From the NCBI GenBank assembly GCA_946405805.1, contig CAMJIL010000002.1:27663-91662 (forward strand): DNA of 64,000 nt. Reading direction: 5' to 3'. Under the pieces are notes generated by a model. The model saw nothing but the letters and a program-made list of their open reading frames with translations, was not told the DNA's origin and did not search any database. Source of the DNA: an uncultured Prevotellaceae bacterium. Lineage in GTDB: Bacteria > Bacteroidota > Bacteroidia > Bacteroidales > Bacteroidaceae. The number at the start of each line of letters is the position of its first letter. Within the stretch, counting starts at the first letter, position 1. The translations under genes were made by a program, and so were the position numbers. This document shows, piece by piece, positions 27,414 to 35,598 of this stretch.

Positions 27414-28709
27414 TCAATTTTCTTTCGATGTCATGATGTTTAGTATCATATCGTCGGTCTTGCACATAGCGTCAGCGCCTATGCTGGTCAGGTTATGGAT
27501 ACTCTTATCTACATCGTCGTCAACGATACCTTCCGACGAAGTGACGCACTTGCCCTCCATCGCCAGCAGGGCCGACAGCAGGGCAGTGGAAACACCTGAG
27601 GTAATCTTCAACGAGCATGATGGCTTGGCACCGTCGCATATCATACCCGTCAGGTTGGCTACCATATTCTTCACCGAAGCACAAATACGTTCATAGTCGC
27701 CGCCCATCAGGTAGGTGATACCGCAGCTGCTACCAATGCTTGCTACCACACAGCCGCATAATGCCGACAGTTTTCCTAACGACTGCTTGATGTATATGGC
27801 CGTCAGGTGACTGAGCATCAGGGCACGAATGAGTTCCTCTTCAGTGTTTTCGTTTTCTTTGGCATAGACGCAGACGGGATTGGTGGCACAGATGCCCTGA
27901 TTACCGCTACCGCTGTTTGACATAACAGGAATCATAGCACCACCCATACGGGCATCACATGCCGATGCCGTCCTTGAGATGATGTGACAATAGATACTAT
28001 CTCCAAAGATGCCTTTTGACAACGGGCGCTCTATGCTCTTGCCGAGGTTATGGCCGTAATTACCCTTCAACGCCTCGCGTGCCGCGTTCATGTTATAGGT
28101 GCGGGCTTCCATGATGAAACTGATTTCATCCAGCGGTGTTGTTGTAGCGAAGTCATATACCAGGCGCAGATTCAAAGGCACGTCTGCGATGTCAGCAGAA
28201 CAAGTTCCACTAGTCTTACTAGTTTTACTAGCTTCCCCCTTTAAGCACGCCTCGTCATCCATGAACCTGGTGTGCCCGCCGGCAATGACGGCCGAAGCCT
28301 TCTTGTCGCCCGCAGTGCAGATGATTTCCACATACAACTTCTCGCTGATACCTTCCTTCTGCTTGATGGCAATGCGGTTCTCAGCAATAAATCTCTTGCC
28401 CTCTTCAAGGGTTTCGGGCGTTAAGTCTTTGAGCACCTCCAACTGATAGTCGCTCTTGCCGATGATGGCGCCTAAGGCGATGGCAATTGGCAGTCCCAGC
28501 ATACCCGTTCCAGGTATACCTACACCCATAGCATTCTTCAGGATGTTGGCACTCAGCAATGCTTCAATCTTTTCGGGACGGCAACCCAACTTCTCGGTAG
28601 CCTTTGCCGTACATAATGCCACACACATCGGCTCAGTACAGCCAATAGCTGGTACCACCTCGCGATGCACCATTGCAATGATACGTTCTCTTAATTCTTT
28701 ATCAACCAT
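27414..28709 (-). CDS. L-cysteine desulfidase / serine dehydratase-like protein (UPF0597, CyuA-like)
   Basis: Matches the UPF0597 family, which includes E. coli CyuA (YhaM) and archaeal L-cysteine desulfidase: breakdown of cysteine to pyruvate, ammonia and sulfide using an Fe-S cluster. Family-like segments include VPAIGCTEPMCVAL near the N-terminus and ACDARMGGAMIPVMSNSGSG. 431 aa is normal. A three-unit 9-bp repeat (28209-28235) encodes EASKTSKTSGT in a central, probably surface, loop. It has its own promoter (28752-28784) and lies back to back with the sulfur operon, so cysteine turnover is a plausible theme. Confidence 0.82.
   Translation of the reverse strand: MVDKELRERIIAMVHREVVPAIGCTEPMCVALCTAKATEKLGCRPEKIEALLSANILKNAMGVGIPGTGMLGLPIAIALGAIIGKSDYQLEVLKDLTPETLEEGKRFIAENRIAIKQKEGISEKLYVEIICTAGDKKASAVIAGGHTRFMDDEACLKGEASKTSKTSGTCSADIADVPLNLRLVYDFATTTPLDEISFIMEARTYNMNAAREALKGNYGHNLGKSIERPLSKGIFGDSIYCHIISRTASACDARMGGAMIPVMSNSGSGNQGICATNPVCVYAKENENTEEELIRALMLSHLTAIYIKQSLGKLSALCGCVVASIGSSCGITYLMGGDYERICASVKNMVANLTGMICDGAKPSCSLKITSGVSTALLSALLAMEGKCVTSSEGIVDDDVDKSIHNLTSIGADAMCKTDDMILNIMTSKEN
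28209..28235 (-). repeat. In-gene 9-bp repeat, 3 units of ACTAG[TC]TT-type
   Basis: Plus-strand units ACTAGTCTT, ACTAGTTTT and ACTAGCTTC. Unlike the heptamers, the period is a multiple of three, so unit changes would keep the frame. Confidence 0.8.
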
Positions 28710-28751
28710 ATCTTTATCTCATCAAGTACCTGATAATAACATTTTCTGCGG

Positions 28752-28784
28752 CAAATATAACAAAAATTCAGCAAAAAGTGCAAA
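28752..28784 (-). promoter_or_regulatory. Bacteroidota-type promoter for the desulfidase gene
   Basis: On the minus strand TTTG (28781-28784), 21 bp, then TATATTTG (28752-28759), matching TTTG-N19-21-TAnnTTTG. The predicted transcript start is about 35 nt before the ATG at 28709. Confidence 0.65.
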
Positions 28785-28923
28785 ACAACAAGCAAAAAAT
28801 GTAACAAAAGAATGCAAAAATTAAGAATAATATTCTAAAAGGCTTGTGTTTTTAAGAGCATTTTGGAACAATCACAATATTTTTACGGAGTATTTAGTGG
28901 TTTCTTCTGATTTAATGCAAAAA

Positions 28924-28956
28924 TTTGGAAGATATACCTAAATCGTCGTAACTTTG
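28924..28956 (+). promoter_or_regulatory. Bacteroidota-type promoter for the sulfur operon
   Basis: TTTG (28924-28927), 21 bp, then TAACTTTG (28949-28956). This exactly fits the phylum consensus. The leader to the ATG at 29000 is about 37 nt. No riboswitch fold is obvious in this short leader. Confidence 0.75.
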
Positions 28957-28999
28957 CACCCGGATTTCCATCCAAATACGAAAGAATCGAGATAAAGAA

Positions 29000-30181
29000 A
29001 TGAAGAAGCAGACTATAGCCATACATACACCTTATGTTCGCCCTGATGCTTACGGGTCGCTGGCAGTACCCATATATAGTAATGTGTCATTCGAATTTGA
29101 TGATGCACAAACTATGAGCGATGCCTTCTGCAACCGTATCAAGGCACCTGACTATGCGAGAATTGCAAACCCTACCGTGACACAGTTTGAACAGCGTGTG
29201 AAGGCCCTGACAGGAGCAGAACATGTAACGGCAGTAAATTCTGGTATGGCGGCTATCAGCACGGTATTGCTGGCTGTATCCGCACAGGGAAAGAACATCG
29301 TCACATCACGTCACTTGTTTGGCAATACACTTGCCCTCATCAGCGGTTCGCTGTTACGACTTGGGGTGAAGCCACGATTGCGTGACCTGACAGACCTGCA
29401 GGCGGTAGAGGATGCTATTGACGAGAATACTGCATGCGTATATCTGGAAATAATAACAAATCCACAGTTGGAAGTGGCAGACCTCAAGGGTATTGCCGAC
29501 ATAGCACACAAAAAGGGAGTGCCTGTAATAGCCGACTCTACCATCATCCCATTTACAGAAACCTCTTTGAAGGATTTCGGAGTGGATATTGAGGTGGTAT
29601 CGAGCACGAAATACATCTCCGGTGGCGGCACATCGTTGGGCGGACTGATAATCGATTATGGTACATTTCCTCTGATAAACAAATTTGTGAAATATGACCT
29701 CCTTATAAACTTAGGTGTTTATATGACGCCGCAGACGGCTTATATGCAGACGCTGGGATTAGAGACTCTCGACGTTCGCTACCAACGTCAGGCAGCCAAT
29801 GCGCAATGGCTTGCGGAAGCACTGAACGATGTGCCTGGAATAACGAACGTGAACTATGTCGGACTGCCCGACAATCCATTTCACGATTTAGCACAGCGAC
29901 AGTTCGGAAAGACGTCAGGAGCAATGCTCACCATAGACCTCGCATCGAAGGAAGAATGCTTCAAGTTCCTCAACAACCTGAAACTGATACATCGTGCCAC
30001 AAACCTCTTTGACAGCAGAACACTGGCAATACATCCGGCATCAACAATCTTCGGGCTCTTCCCAGAAAGACAGTTGGTACAGATGGATGTAAGACAGACA
30101 ACAATACGCCTGTCCATAGGACTGGAAGCGCCAGAGGATATTTTGGATGACATTAAGCAAGCGATAGGGAATGAAGAATAA
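29000..30181 (+). CDS. Cys/Met-metabolism PLP enzyme, O-acetylhomoserine sulfhydrylase (MetY)-like
   Basis: Fold-type I PLP enzyme of the Cys/Met metabolism family. The PLP lysine is Lys204 in VVSSTKYISGGG and the aspartate pairing with the pyridine N is Asp179 (VIADST). Family members include MetY, MetB, MetC and methionine gamma-lyase, which cannot be separated by eye. The operon, with a ThiS-like carrier, MoeB/ThiF-like activator and JAMM protease, favours a MetY-type enzyme using a protein thiocarboxylate as sulfur donor, as in Wolinella. 393 aa is a little short for MetY (about 430). First gene of the nine-gene operon. Confidence 0.82.
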   Translation: MKKQTIAIHTPYVRPDAYGSLAVPIYSNVSFEFDDAQTMSDAFCNRIKAPDYARIANPTVTQFEQRVKALTGAEHVTAVNSGMAAISTVLLAVSAQGKNIVTSRHLFGNTLALISGSLLRLGVKPRLRDLTDLQAVEDAIDENTACVYLEIITNPQLEVADLKGIADIAHKKGVPVIADSTIIPFTETSLKDFGVDIEVVSSTKYISGGGTSLGGLIIDYGTFPLINKFVKYDLLINLGVYMTPQTAYMQTLGLETLDVRYQRQAANAQWLAEALNDVPGITNVNYVGLPDNPFHDLAQRQFGKTSGAMLTIDLASKEECFKFLNNLKLIHRATNLFDSRTLAIHPASTIFGLFPERQLVQMDVRQTTIRLSIGLEAPEDILDDIKQAIGNEE

Positions 30182-30208
30182 TTATCAATTATCAACTATC
30201 AACTATCA
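30181..30208 (+). repeat. Spacer heptamer array, ATTATCA x2 and ACTATCA x2
   Basis: Four 7-bp units fill the spacer between the MetY-like and DsrE-like genes; the first unit begins on the last base of the stop codon. Similar arrays of other heptamer families fill most later spacers of this operon. Confidence 0.9.
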
Positions 30209-30220
30209 ACTAAATAAAAG

Positions 30221-30700
30221 ATGGCAGACAATAGAAAACTGAGCATCATCGCTTTCAGCGGTGATTTTGACAAGCTGACAGCAGTGTTTACACTTGCAAC
30301 GGGTGCAGCAGCAGTAGGTTATGAAGTAAATATCTTCTTTACGTTTTGGGGACTCGACGCCATAAAGCAGAAACAGGGACGCAGTTTCACCGGTGGCAAC
30401 TGGCTGACAAAGATATTCGGCTTTATGATGGGTGGCCTCAATGTCACTCCTACAAGCCGATTTAACTTCCTCGGCGCAGGACCGAAGATATTCCGTTCCC
30501 TTATGCGTAAGAATAACGTAGCAACCTTGGAGGAACTGGTAGAGGCTGCAAAGGTTCTCGGCATCAACTTGTATGCATGCGAGATGGCGATGCATGTACT
30601 GGGGCTGAAGAAGGAAGACTTCATTCCGGAAGTGAAGGATGTACTGGGGGTAGCATCATTCCTAAACCTCAGCGAAGGAGGCCAAACGCTGTTCATTTAA
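30221..30700 (+). CDS. DsrE/DsrF-like sulfur-relay protein
   Basis: 159-aa protein with the DsrE-type fold pattern (KLSIIAFSGDFDKLTAVFTLATGAAAVGYEV and a later Cys). Cys120 in INLYACEMAMHVLGL is the residue expected to carry a persulfide. In DsrE/TusBCD-type systems such proteins pass sulfane sulfur to or from TusA, and a TusA-like gene follows 60 nt later. Its exact partner here is inferred from position. Confidence 0.82.
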   Translation: MADNRKLSIIAFSGDFDKLTAVFTLATGAAAVGYEVNIFFTFWGLDAIKQKQGRSFTGGNWLTKIFGFMMGGLNVTPTSRFNFLGAGPKIFRSLMRKNNVATLEELVEAAKVLGINLYACEMAMHVLGLKKEDFIPEVKDVLGVASFLNLSEGGQTLFI

Positions 30701-30760
30701 TTGAAAATTGAACATTTATAATTGTGCATTATGCATTATGAACTATGAATTAATCGTATT

Positions 30761-30985
30761 ATGGCAACAAAAGTATTAGACATTACGAAGGAACATTGCC
30801 CTATGACCTTCGTGAAGACAAAGATTGAACTGTCAAAACTGCAGCCGGGGGACATCCTGGAGGTGCTGCTGAGTGAGGGCGAACCGCTTGACAATGTACC
30901 ACGCAATGCAAAGGAACAGGGCTACAACGTAGTAGCTATAGAGCATGTGGAGGGTTCTACCCATAAAGTCGTGATAGAGCGATAG
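30761..30985 (+). CDS. TusA-like sulfur carrier protein
   Basis: 74-aa protein with the TusA/SirA motif Cys13-Pro14 (EHCPMTFVKTKIEL) and the usual fold (LQPGDILEVLLSEGEPLDNVPRN). The cysteine carries a persulfide received from a cysteine desulfurase. A desulfurase is encoded two genes downstream and a DsrE-like protein just upstream, so it is probably the intermediate carrier. The spacer before it has ATGCATT/ATGAACT-type heptamers. Confidence 0.87.
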   Translation: MATKVLDITKEHCPMTFVKTKIELSKLQPGDILEVLLSEGEPLDNVPRNAKEQGYNVVAIEHVEGSTHKVVIER

Positions 30986-31053
30986 AAATACAAAAAAACA
31001 GACTTAGTTAGATTATATTTTTTATCAACTTTTAAAACAAAACACAAACAATT

Positions 31054-32493
31054 ATGGCTGATTCAAATTTACAGCGCAGTGTGACCACTGCGACCGCCAG
31101 AAAACTGGCTACCACTACCAAGACCGCCCCACAGATGGGCTCTATCACCCCAAGACTGCTGCTAAAGCTCCTGCCATGGGTACAGGTCAGCGGTGGTACT
31201 TTCCGCGTGAACCGCACAAAGGTGGAATTGCGTAAGAACGACCGTCTGCCAATACAGTATGTGAATGGCGTACCATCATTTACAGCAAAGAACTTAAAGG
31301 CTATTCCACTGTTCTCAGAGTTCGACGACGAGATACTGAACCGTCTGGTAAGCTCTTTCGAGACAAAAGAGGTAGATGTTGACAAATACTTCGTCGAAGA
31401 GGGTAAGGACAAACAGCGTTTCTTCATCGTTGCCAGCGGACAGGCAGAGGTTGTCAGCAAGGGTTCACACGGCGAAGACCTGCGGATTGCATTGTTGGGT
31501 GACGGCGAATACTTTGGCGAGGCAGACCTGCTCGACGAACAGAAATCTACCGTTTCAGTACGTGCCATAACACCTACTATATTCCTTGGCCTTAAACTGA
31601 AGGAACTGATAAAGTTTATCAACGAGGTGCCTGACTTCCGCGAGACATTCAACAAGGCCGTTGACAAGCAGCTGCGCCTGAAGGCATCGGTAAACGACAA
31701 TGGCGAGAAACACATCGACCTGGTATCTGGTCACGAAGAGGACAATATCATACCAGAGACATACATCGATTACGAAGAGAATCCAACAGAGTATGGACTG
31801 AACACCCTGCAGACAGTAGTGCGTGTACACACTCGCGTCAGCGACCTCTACAACAACCCTTACAACCAACTGGAAGAGCAGCTACGTTTGTCAATAGAAA
31901 GCATTAAGGAACGTCAGGAATGGGAGCTCATCAACAATAAGCAATTCGGCTTGCTGGCGTCTGCCAATCCTGCTTATCGTATTACCACACGCTATGGAGC
32001 ACCAACCCCTGACGACCTTGATGAACTGCTTTCTCTCGTATGGAAGGAGCCAGCATTCTTCATTGCCCATCCACGTGCTATTGCAGCCTTCGAACGCGAA
32101 TGCACTTGGCGCGGAGTGCCTCCTGTTACTACCGACCTCTTCGGAACAAAAGTTATACTGTGGCGCGGAGTGCCTCTGATTCCTTCTGACAAAGTAGAGG
32201 TAGAAGGACAATATCTTACCGGCCGTGGCGTTGGTACGACAAAGATAATCCTCGTTCGTGTAGGCGAAAAGAGTCAGGGTGTCGTTGGTTTACACCAGAG
32301 CGGCATACCAGGAGAGATAGCTCCATCGCTGAGCGCACGTCTGATGGGACTTGATAAGTTTGGCGTCGCTTCTTATCTCCTCACGAAATATTTCTCACTG
32401 GCTTCTCTCACCGACGATGCTATCGCAGTACTCGAGAATGTAGAGGTGGGTTATTATCATGACTATCAGCATCGCAACGCTGTTGCTAAGTGA
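31054..32493 (+). CDS. Encapsulin-type shell protein (family 2) with cyclic-nucleotide-binding-like insert
   Basis: Recognised as a family 2 encapsulin (SrpI-type HK97-fold nanocompartment shell). An N-terminal arm (1-75) is followed by a cNMP-binding-like domain (about 80-205, with the GEYFGEADLL cassette at 141-150) and then an HK97-like region (about 225-479; TRYGAPTPDDLDELLSLVW, GIPGEIAPSLSARLMGLDKF). The insert places it with cNMP-domain shells (often called 2B). The phosphate-contacting Arg expected after FGE is not present (KSTVSV), so ligand binding is doubtful. The adjacent desulfurase with an extended N-terminus is the predicted cargo. The 68-nt spacer before it lacks heptamers; no clear promoter is seen there. 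479 aa is typical. Confidence 0.88.
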   Translation: MADSNLQRSVTTATARKLATTTKTAPQMGSITPRLLLKLLPWVQVSGGTFRVNRTKVELRKNDRLPIQYVNGVPSFTAKNLKAIPLFSEFDDEILNRLVSSFETKEVDVDKYFVEEGKDKQRFFIVASGQAEVVSKGSHGEDLRIALLGDGEYFGEADLLDEQKSTVSVRAITPTIFLGLKLKELIKFINEVPDFRETFNKAVDKQLRLKASVNDNGEKHIDLVSGHEEDNIIPETYIDYEENPTEYGLNTLQTVVRVHTRVSDLYNNPYNQLEEQLRLSIESIKERQEWELINNKQFGLLASANPAYRITTRYGAPTPDDLDELLSLVWKEPAFFIAHPRAIAAFERECTWRGVPPVTTDLFGTKVILWRGVPLIPSDKVEVEGQYLTGRGVGTTKIILVRVGEKSQGVVGLHQSGIPGEIAPSLSARLMGLDKFGVASYLLTKYFSLASLTDDAIAVLENVEVGYYHDYQHRNAVAK

Positions 32494-32530
32494 AAAGTAC
32501 AGAGAGAAGAATAATTATGCATTGTGAATT

Positions 32531-33970
32531 ATGAATTTTGAATTGATTAACAACTACGACATAGAGGATCCTGGCTTCGCCCTGCTCCGTGAAGTAGCAC
32601 AAAAATACTGTCCGGAGGAATTTCAGGAACAGCGCAAGGAGTTCTTCCCCTTGCCTGATGAAGAGCTGAATCTCTCTGCAATAGAGAGCAGCGAACCGTT
32701 CGGCATCGGCATTCCTGAGACTCACAAGCTGGAGGACCTGCACTACGAAGAGGCTGACACTCTGAACTCCGACCAGATAAAGCGCGACTTCCCGGTATTG
32801 CAGCAGAAGGTGAATGGCCACGACCTCGTGTGGTTGGACAATGGTGCAACAACGCAAAAGCCTAATCAGGTAATCGACAAGATTTCTGATTACTACCGCA
32901 CGTACAACTCCAACATACATCGCGGAGCACACACTCTGGCAGCGCGTGCAACAGATGCTTATGAAGAGGCGCGTGAGAAGGTGCAGCGTTTCATCAATGC
33001 CGCAACAAGCGAAGAGATAATCTTCGTACGAGGCACTACAGAGGGCATCAACCTCGTGGCACAGGCTTACGGAAGACAATTCCTGACACCTGGCGACGAG
33101 GTGATAGTATCGGAACTGGACCACCACGCAAACATCGTACCTTGGCAGCGTGTATGTCAGGAACGCGGTGCTACGTTGAGGGCTATACCGACGGACCAGA
33201 ACGGAGACCTTATCCTCTCGGAATTTGAACGCCTCATAACACCTCGTACACGATTCGTTTCTGTAGGACATGTAAACAATACCTTCGGCACTATCAACGA
33301 TGTGCAACGCATCATAGACATTGCCCACTCACACCATATTCCGGTGCTGATAGACGGAGCACAGTCGATTGCCCACACACCTGTTGACGTACAGAAACTG
33401 GGAGCTGATTTCTTTGTATTCAGCGGTCACAAGATTTACGGTCCTAACGGCATCGGTGTAGTATATGGTCGCAAGGAGCTGCTCGACAAGATGCAGCCTT
33501 GGCAAGGCGGTGGTAACATGATTAAGGATGTGACCATCGAACGCACAGAGTATAATGAGCCACCGGCACGTTTCGAGGCTGGCACACCAAATGTGGCTGA
33601 TGCCATCGGTTTGGGAGCGGCACTCGATTACGTAAACCATCTCGGCATCCGTAATATTGAACACCATGAGCACCAGCTCACAGAGTATGCACGCGAACAG
33701 CTGGGACAGATTCCGGGCTTGACGCTCATTGGCAACCCAAAGAACCGCGTTTCGGTAGTTAGCTTCGTTCTCGACGGCATACCAGTGCCCGAGGTGGGTA
33801 CTCTGCTCGACAAGGAAGGTATCGCAGTACGTGCCGGTCACCACTGCGCACAACCTGCCCTGCGTGCTCTGGGGTACGAGATGAGTGTTCGGCCAACATT
33901 TGCTCTGTACAACACGCGCGAAGATGTTGATAAGTTAGTAATAGCTGTAAAAAAGATTATAGGAAGATAA
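32531..33970 (+). CDS. SufS-like cysteine desulfurase with N-terminal extension, predicted encapsulin cargo
   Basis: Class V PLP enzyme that takes sulfur from cysteine as an enzyme persulfide. The PLP lysine is Lys301 (VFSGHKIYGPNG), His198-His199 (ELDHHAN) and Asp275/Gln278 (LIDGAQS) line the cofactor, and the catalytic cysteine is Cys439 (RAGHHCAQPALRAL). The SufS-like body starts near residue 80 (DQIKRDFPVL). The first 75 or so residues are an acidic, probably disordered extension (YDIEDPGFALLREVAQKY…LPDEELNLSAIESS), the kind of cargo-loading segment known for family 2 encapsulin desulfurases. It follows the shell gene by 37 nt. No sufBCD genes are nearby. Confidence 0.92.
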   Translation: MNFELINNYDIEDPGFALLREVAQKYCPEEFQEQRKEFFPLPDEELNLSAIESSEPFGIGIPETHKLEDLHYEEADTLNSDQIKRDFPVLQQKVNGHDLVWLDNGATTQKPNQVIDKISDYYRTYNSNIHRGAHTLAARATDAYEEAREKVQRFINAATSEEIIFVRGTTEGINLVAQAYGRQFLTPGDEVIVSELDHHANIVPWQRVCQERGATLRAIPTDQNGDLILSEFERLITPRTRFVSVGHVNNTFGTINDVQRIIDIAHSHHIPVLIDGAQSIAHTPVDVQKLGADFFVFSGHKIYGPNGIGVVYGRKELLDKMQPWQGGGNMIKDVTIERTEYNEPPARFEAGTPNVADAIGLGAALDYVNHLGIRNIEHHEHQLTEYAREQLGQIPGLTLIGNPKNRVSVVSFVLDGIPVPEVGTLLDKEGIAVRAGHHCAQPALRALGYEMSVRPTFALYNTREDVDKLVIAVKKIIGR

Positions 33971-33973
33971 ACT

Positions 33974-34198
33974 ATGGCAAAGATAATAGTTAACGGTGAG
34001 GCACAGGAGGTACAACTGCCTGTCAGCCTCACAGAATTGATAAAAAAGAATGACGTACAGCAGCCGGAAATGGTTAGCGTACAGGTTAATGATGAATTCG
34101 TGGACCGCGACGAATGGGACAAGGTTTCAATAAAGGAAGGCGACGCCGTGGATTTTCTGTACTTCATGGGAGGAGGGGATATAAAGTTTAAAGTTTAA
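33974..34198 (+). CDS. ThiS-like sulfur carrier with C-terminal extension after the Gly motif
   Basis: 74-aa ubiquitin-like carrier (MAKIIVNGEAQEVQLPVSLT). ThiS proteins end in Gly-Gly, which becomes a thiocarboxylate. Here Gly66-Gly67-Gly68 is followed by DIKFKV, so the carrier cannot be activated until the tail is removed. The last codons and the stop lie inside an AAAGTTT array. Similar tails occur on Wolinella HcyS, trimmed by HcyD; a JAMM protease two genes downstream could do the same here. It lies 3 nt after the desulfurase gene. A role in homocysteine or cysteine synthesis is more likely than thiamine, since no thiamine genes are present. Confidence 0.85.
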   Translation: MAKIIVNGEAQEVQLPVSLTELIKKNDVQQPEMVSVQVNDEFVDRDEWDKVSIKEGDAVDFLYFMGGGDIKFKV

Positions 34199-34224
34199 AG
34201 TTTAGAGTTTAAAGTTTAAAGTTA
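34183..34224 (+). repeat. Six-unit AAAGTTT-type array spanning the thiS-like stop and moeB-like start
   Basis: Units AAAGTTT x3, AGAGTTT, AAAGTTT and AAAGTTA, ending at the A of the next ATG. It encodes the last residues of the carrier and contains its stop codon, so the array probably created or altered the C-terminal tail. Confidence 0.92.
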
Positions 34225-35030
34225 TGATTGACTTCACAGAAGAACAGATTAAACGTTATTCACGGCACATCCTGCTGCAGGACGTTGGTGTAGAGGGACA
34301 GGAGAAGATTATGAACGCCCGAGTGCTCGTTGTGGGTGCCGGCGGACTGGGAGCTCCTGTGTCTTTATACCTCGCCGCAGCGGGTGTCGGAACAATAGGT
34401 ATCGTGGATGCCGATGTAGTAGATCTTAGCAACCTGCAGCGGCAGGTGATACACTTCACAAAGGACGTGGGAGTGCCGAAGGTGAAGAGTGCAAAAGAGA
34501 AGATAGAGGCCATAAACCCTGATGTAAAGGTGGAGACATATTATGAGTTCCTCGATTCTTCCAATGCCCTCGACATCATAAAAAACTACGATTTCATCGT
34601 TGACGGCACTGACAACTTCCCGGTAAAATTCCTCATCAACGATGCTTGCGTAATGGCAGGAAAGCCTTTCTCACACGGAGGAATCCTACGCTTCAACGGC
34701 CAGACCTTCACCCACCTGCCAGGCACCGCCTGCTACAGGTGTATGTTCAAGGAGCCGCCTCCTGCAGGAGCAGTTCCTACCTGTTCGCAGGCAGGAGTAT
34801 TAGGAGCCATCGCCGGTATGTTGGGAACCATTCAGGCAGCCGAAACGCTGAAGTATTTCACTGGTGTAGGAGAACTGCTGACAAACCGCCTGCTCACCTT
34901 TGATGCAAAGACGATGCAGTTCCGTACCGTTGCCGTGAAACATCGCGACTCATGCCCTGTTTGCGGCACAGCACCTACCATCGACCACCTCATTGACTAC
35001 GAACAGGCCGCCTGCGATTTGAAACATTAA
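34224..35030 (+). CDS. MoeB/ThiF/HcyF-like adenylyltransferase
   Basis: E1-like enzyme that adenylates the C-terminal glycine of a ThiS-type carrier. The nucleotide loop is VLVVGAGGLGAPVSLYLAAAG, the aspartate motif GIVDADVVDLSNLQRQ, and zinc ligands are the pairs CYRC and CPVC. A conserved cysteine is in VPTCSQAGVLG. 268 aa; there is no C-terminal rhodanese domain, so sulfur must come from another protein, for which TusA and the desulfurase are candidates. Spacing from the carrier gene is 25 nt. Confidence 0.92.
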   Translation: MIDFTEEQIKRYSRHILLQDVGVEGQEKIMNARVLVVGAGGLGAPVSLYLAAAGVGTIGIVDADVVDLSNLQRQVIHFTKDVGVPKVKSAKEKIEAINPDVKVETYYEFLDSSNALDIIKNYDFIVDGTDNFPVKFLINDACVMAGKPFSHGGILRFNGQTFTHLPGTACYRCMFKEPPPAGAVPTCSQAGVLGAIAGMLGTIQAAETLKYFTGVGELLTNRLLTFDAKTMQFRTVAVKHRDSCPVCGTAPTIDHLIDYEQAACDLKH

Positions 35031-35078
35031 ACATCAAAAGCCTTTGACTTTTGACATTAGACTTTTGACTTTTAAAAG

Positions 35079-35477
35079 ATGAAAATACCACAAAACATAA
35101 TTGATGAATTGATCAGCCAGGCTCAGCAGGACGCGCCGAACGAAACGTGCGGCTACCTGCTGGGCACTAGCTCAGAGGATGCTGACATCGTAACAGAAAA
35201 CTACGAGATGGAGAATATAGACCATTCACCGGAACATTTCTCGTTTAATCCGAAAGACCAATTTGCGGCACTGAAGTATGCTCGCTCCAAGGGACTGAAG
35301 ATTCTTGCCAACTGGCATAGCCATCCTGCGTCACCATCACGTCCGTCACAGGAGGATATCCGTCTGGCTAACGACCCGACAATACGTTATGCCATCCTCT
35401 CCCTGCACGATGGCATACACCTGAATTCTTTCAAGATTATCAACGGTGAAATCGTTGACAAAGAAGTACATTTATGA
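35079..35477 (+). CDS. JAMM/Mov34 metalloprotease (Mec/HcyD-like)
   Basis: 132-aa zinc isopeptidase with a complete JAMM motif: Glu22 (NETCGYLLG), His80-x-His82, Ser90 and Asp93 (HSHPASPSRPSQED). Related proteins release cysteine (Mec with CysO, Mycobacterium) or homocysteine (HcyD with HcyS, Wolinella) from a carrier and can trim carrier tails. Here it would act on the ThiS-like protein encoded two genes upstream. The spacer before it is made of ACTTTTG-type heptamers. Confidence 0.9.
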   Translation: MKIPQNIIDELISQAQQDAPNETCGYLLGTSSEDADIVTENYEMENIDHSPEHFSFNPKDQFAALKYARSKGLKILANWHSHPASPSRPSQEDIRLANDPTIRYAILSLHDGIHLNSFKIINGEIVDKEVHL

Positions 35478-35598
35478 TAATTGATAATTGATAATTGACA
35501 ATTGATAATTGACCTTTGACCTTTCTTGCAGTCGGGCGTACAAACCCTTTGTGCAAGCGGACAAGCCGAGCGGACCTTAGACCTTTGACAAAAAAATT
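35478..35598 (+). repeat. Spacer with TAATTGA heptamers and a CTTGCA/TGCAAG stem-loop
   Basis: Heptamer arrays (TAATTGA-type, then GACCTTT-type) flank a stem-loop with arms CTTGCA (35525-35530) and TGCAAG (35552-35557). This is the array-plus-palindrome layout seen elsewhere in the window. No T-run follows the stem, so it is not a clear terminator. Confidence 0.7.

Noticed and set aside
32486-33328. Open frame of 280 codons opposite the desulfurase gene
   Set aside because: The plus-strand enzyme has all catalytic residues; the antisense product has no recognisable feature.
32531-33970. Housekeeping SufS of an Fe-S assembly operon
   Set aside because: No sufB, sufC, sufD or sufE/U gene is nearby, and the N-terminal extension and shell-protein neighbour point to encapsulin cargo.
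33974-34198. Thiamine-synthesis ThiS
   Set aside because: No thiG, thiH, thiE or thiC gene is in the operon, and the C-terminus is extended beyond Gly-Gly.
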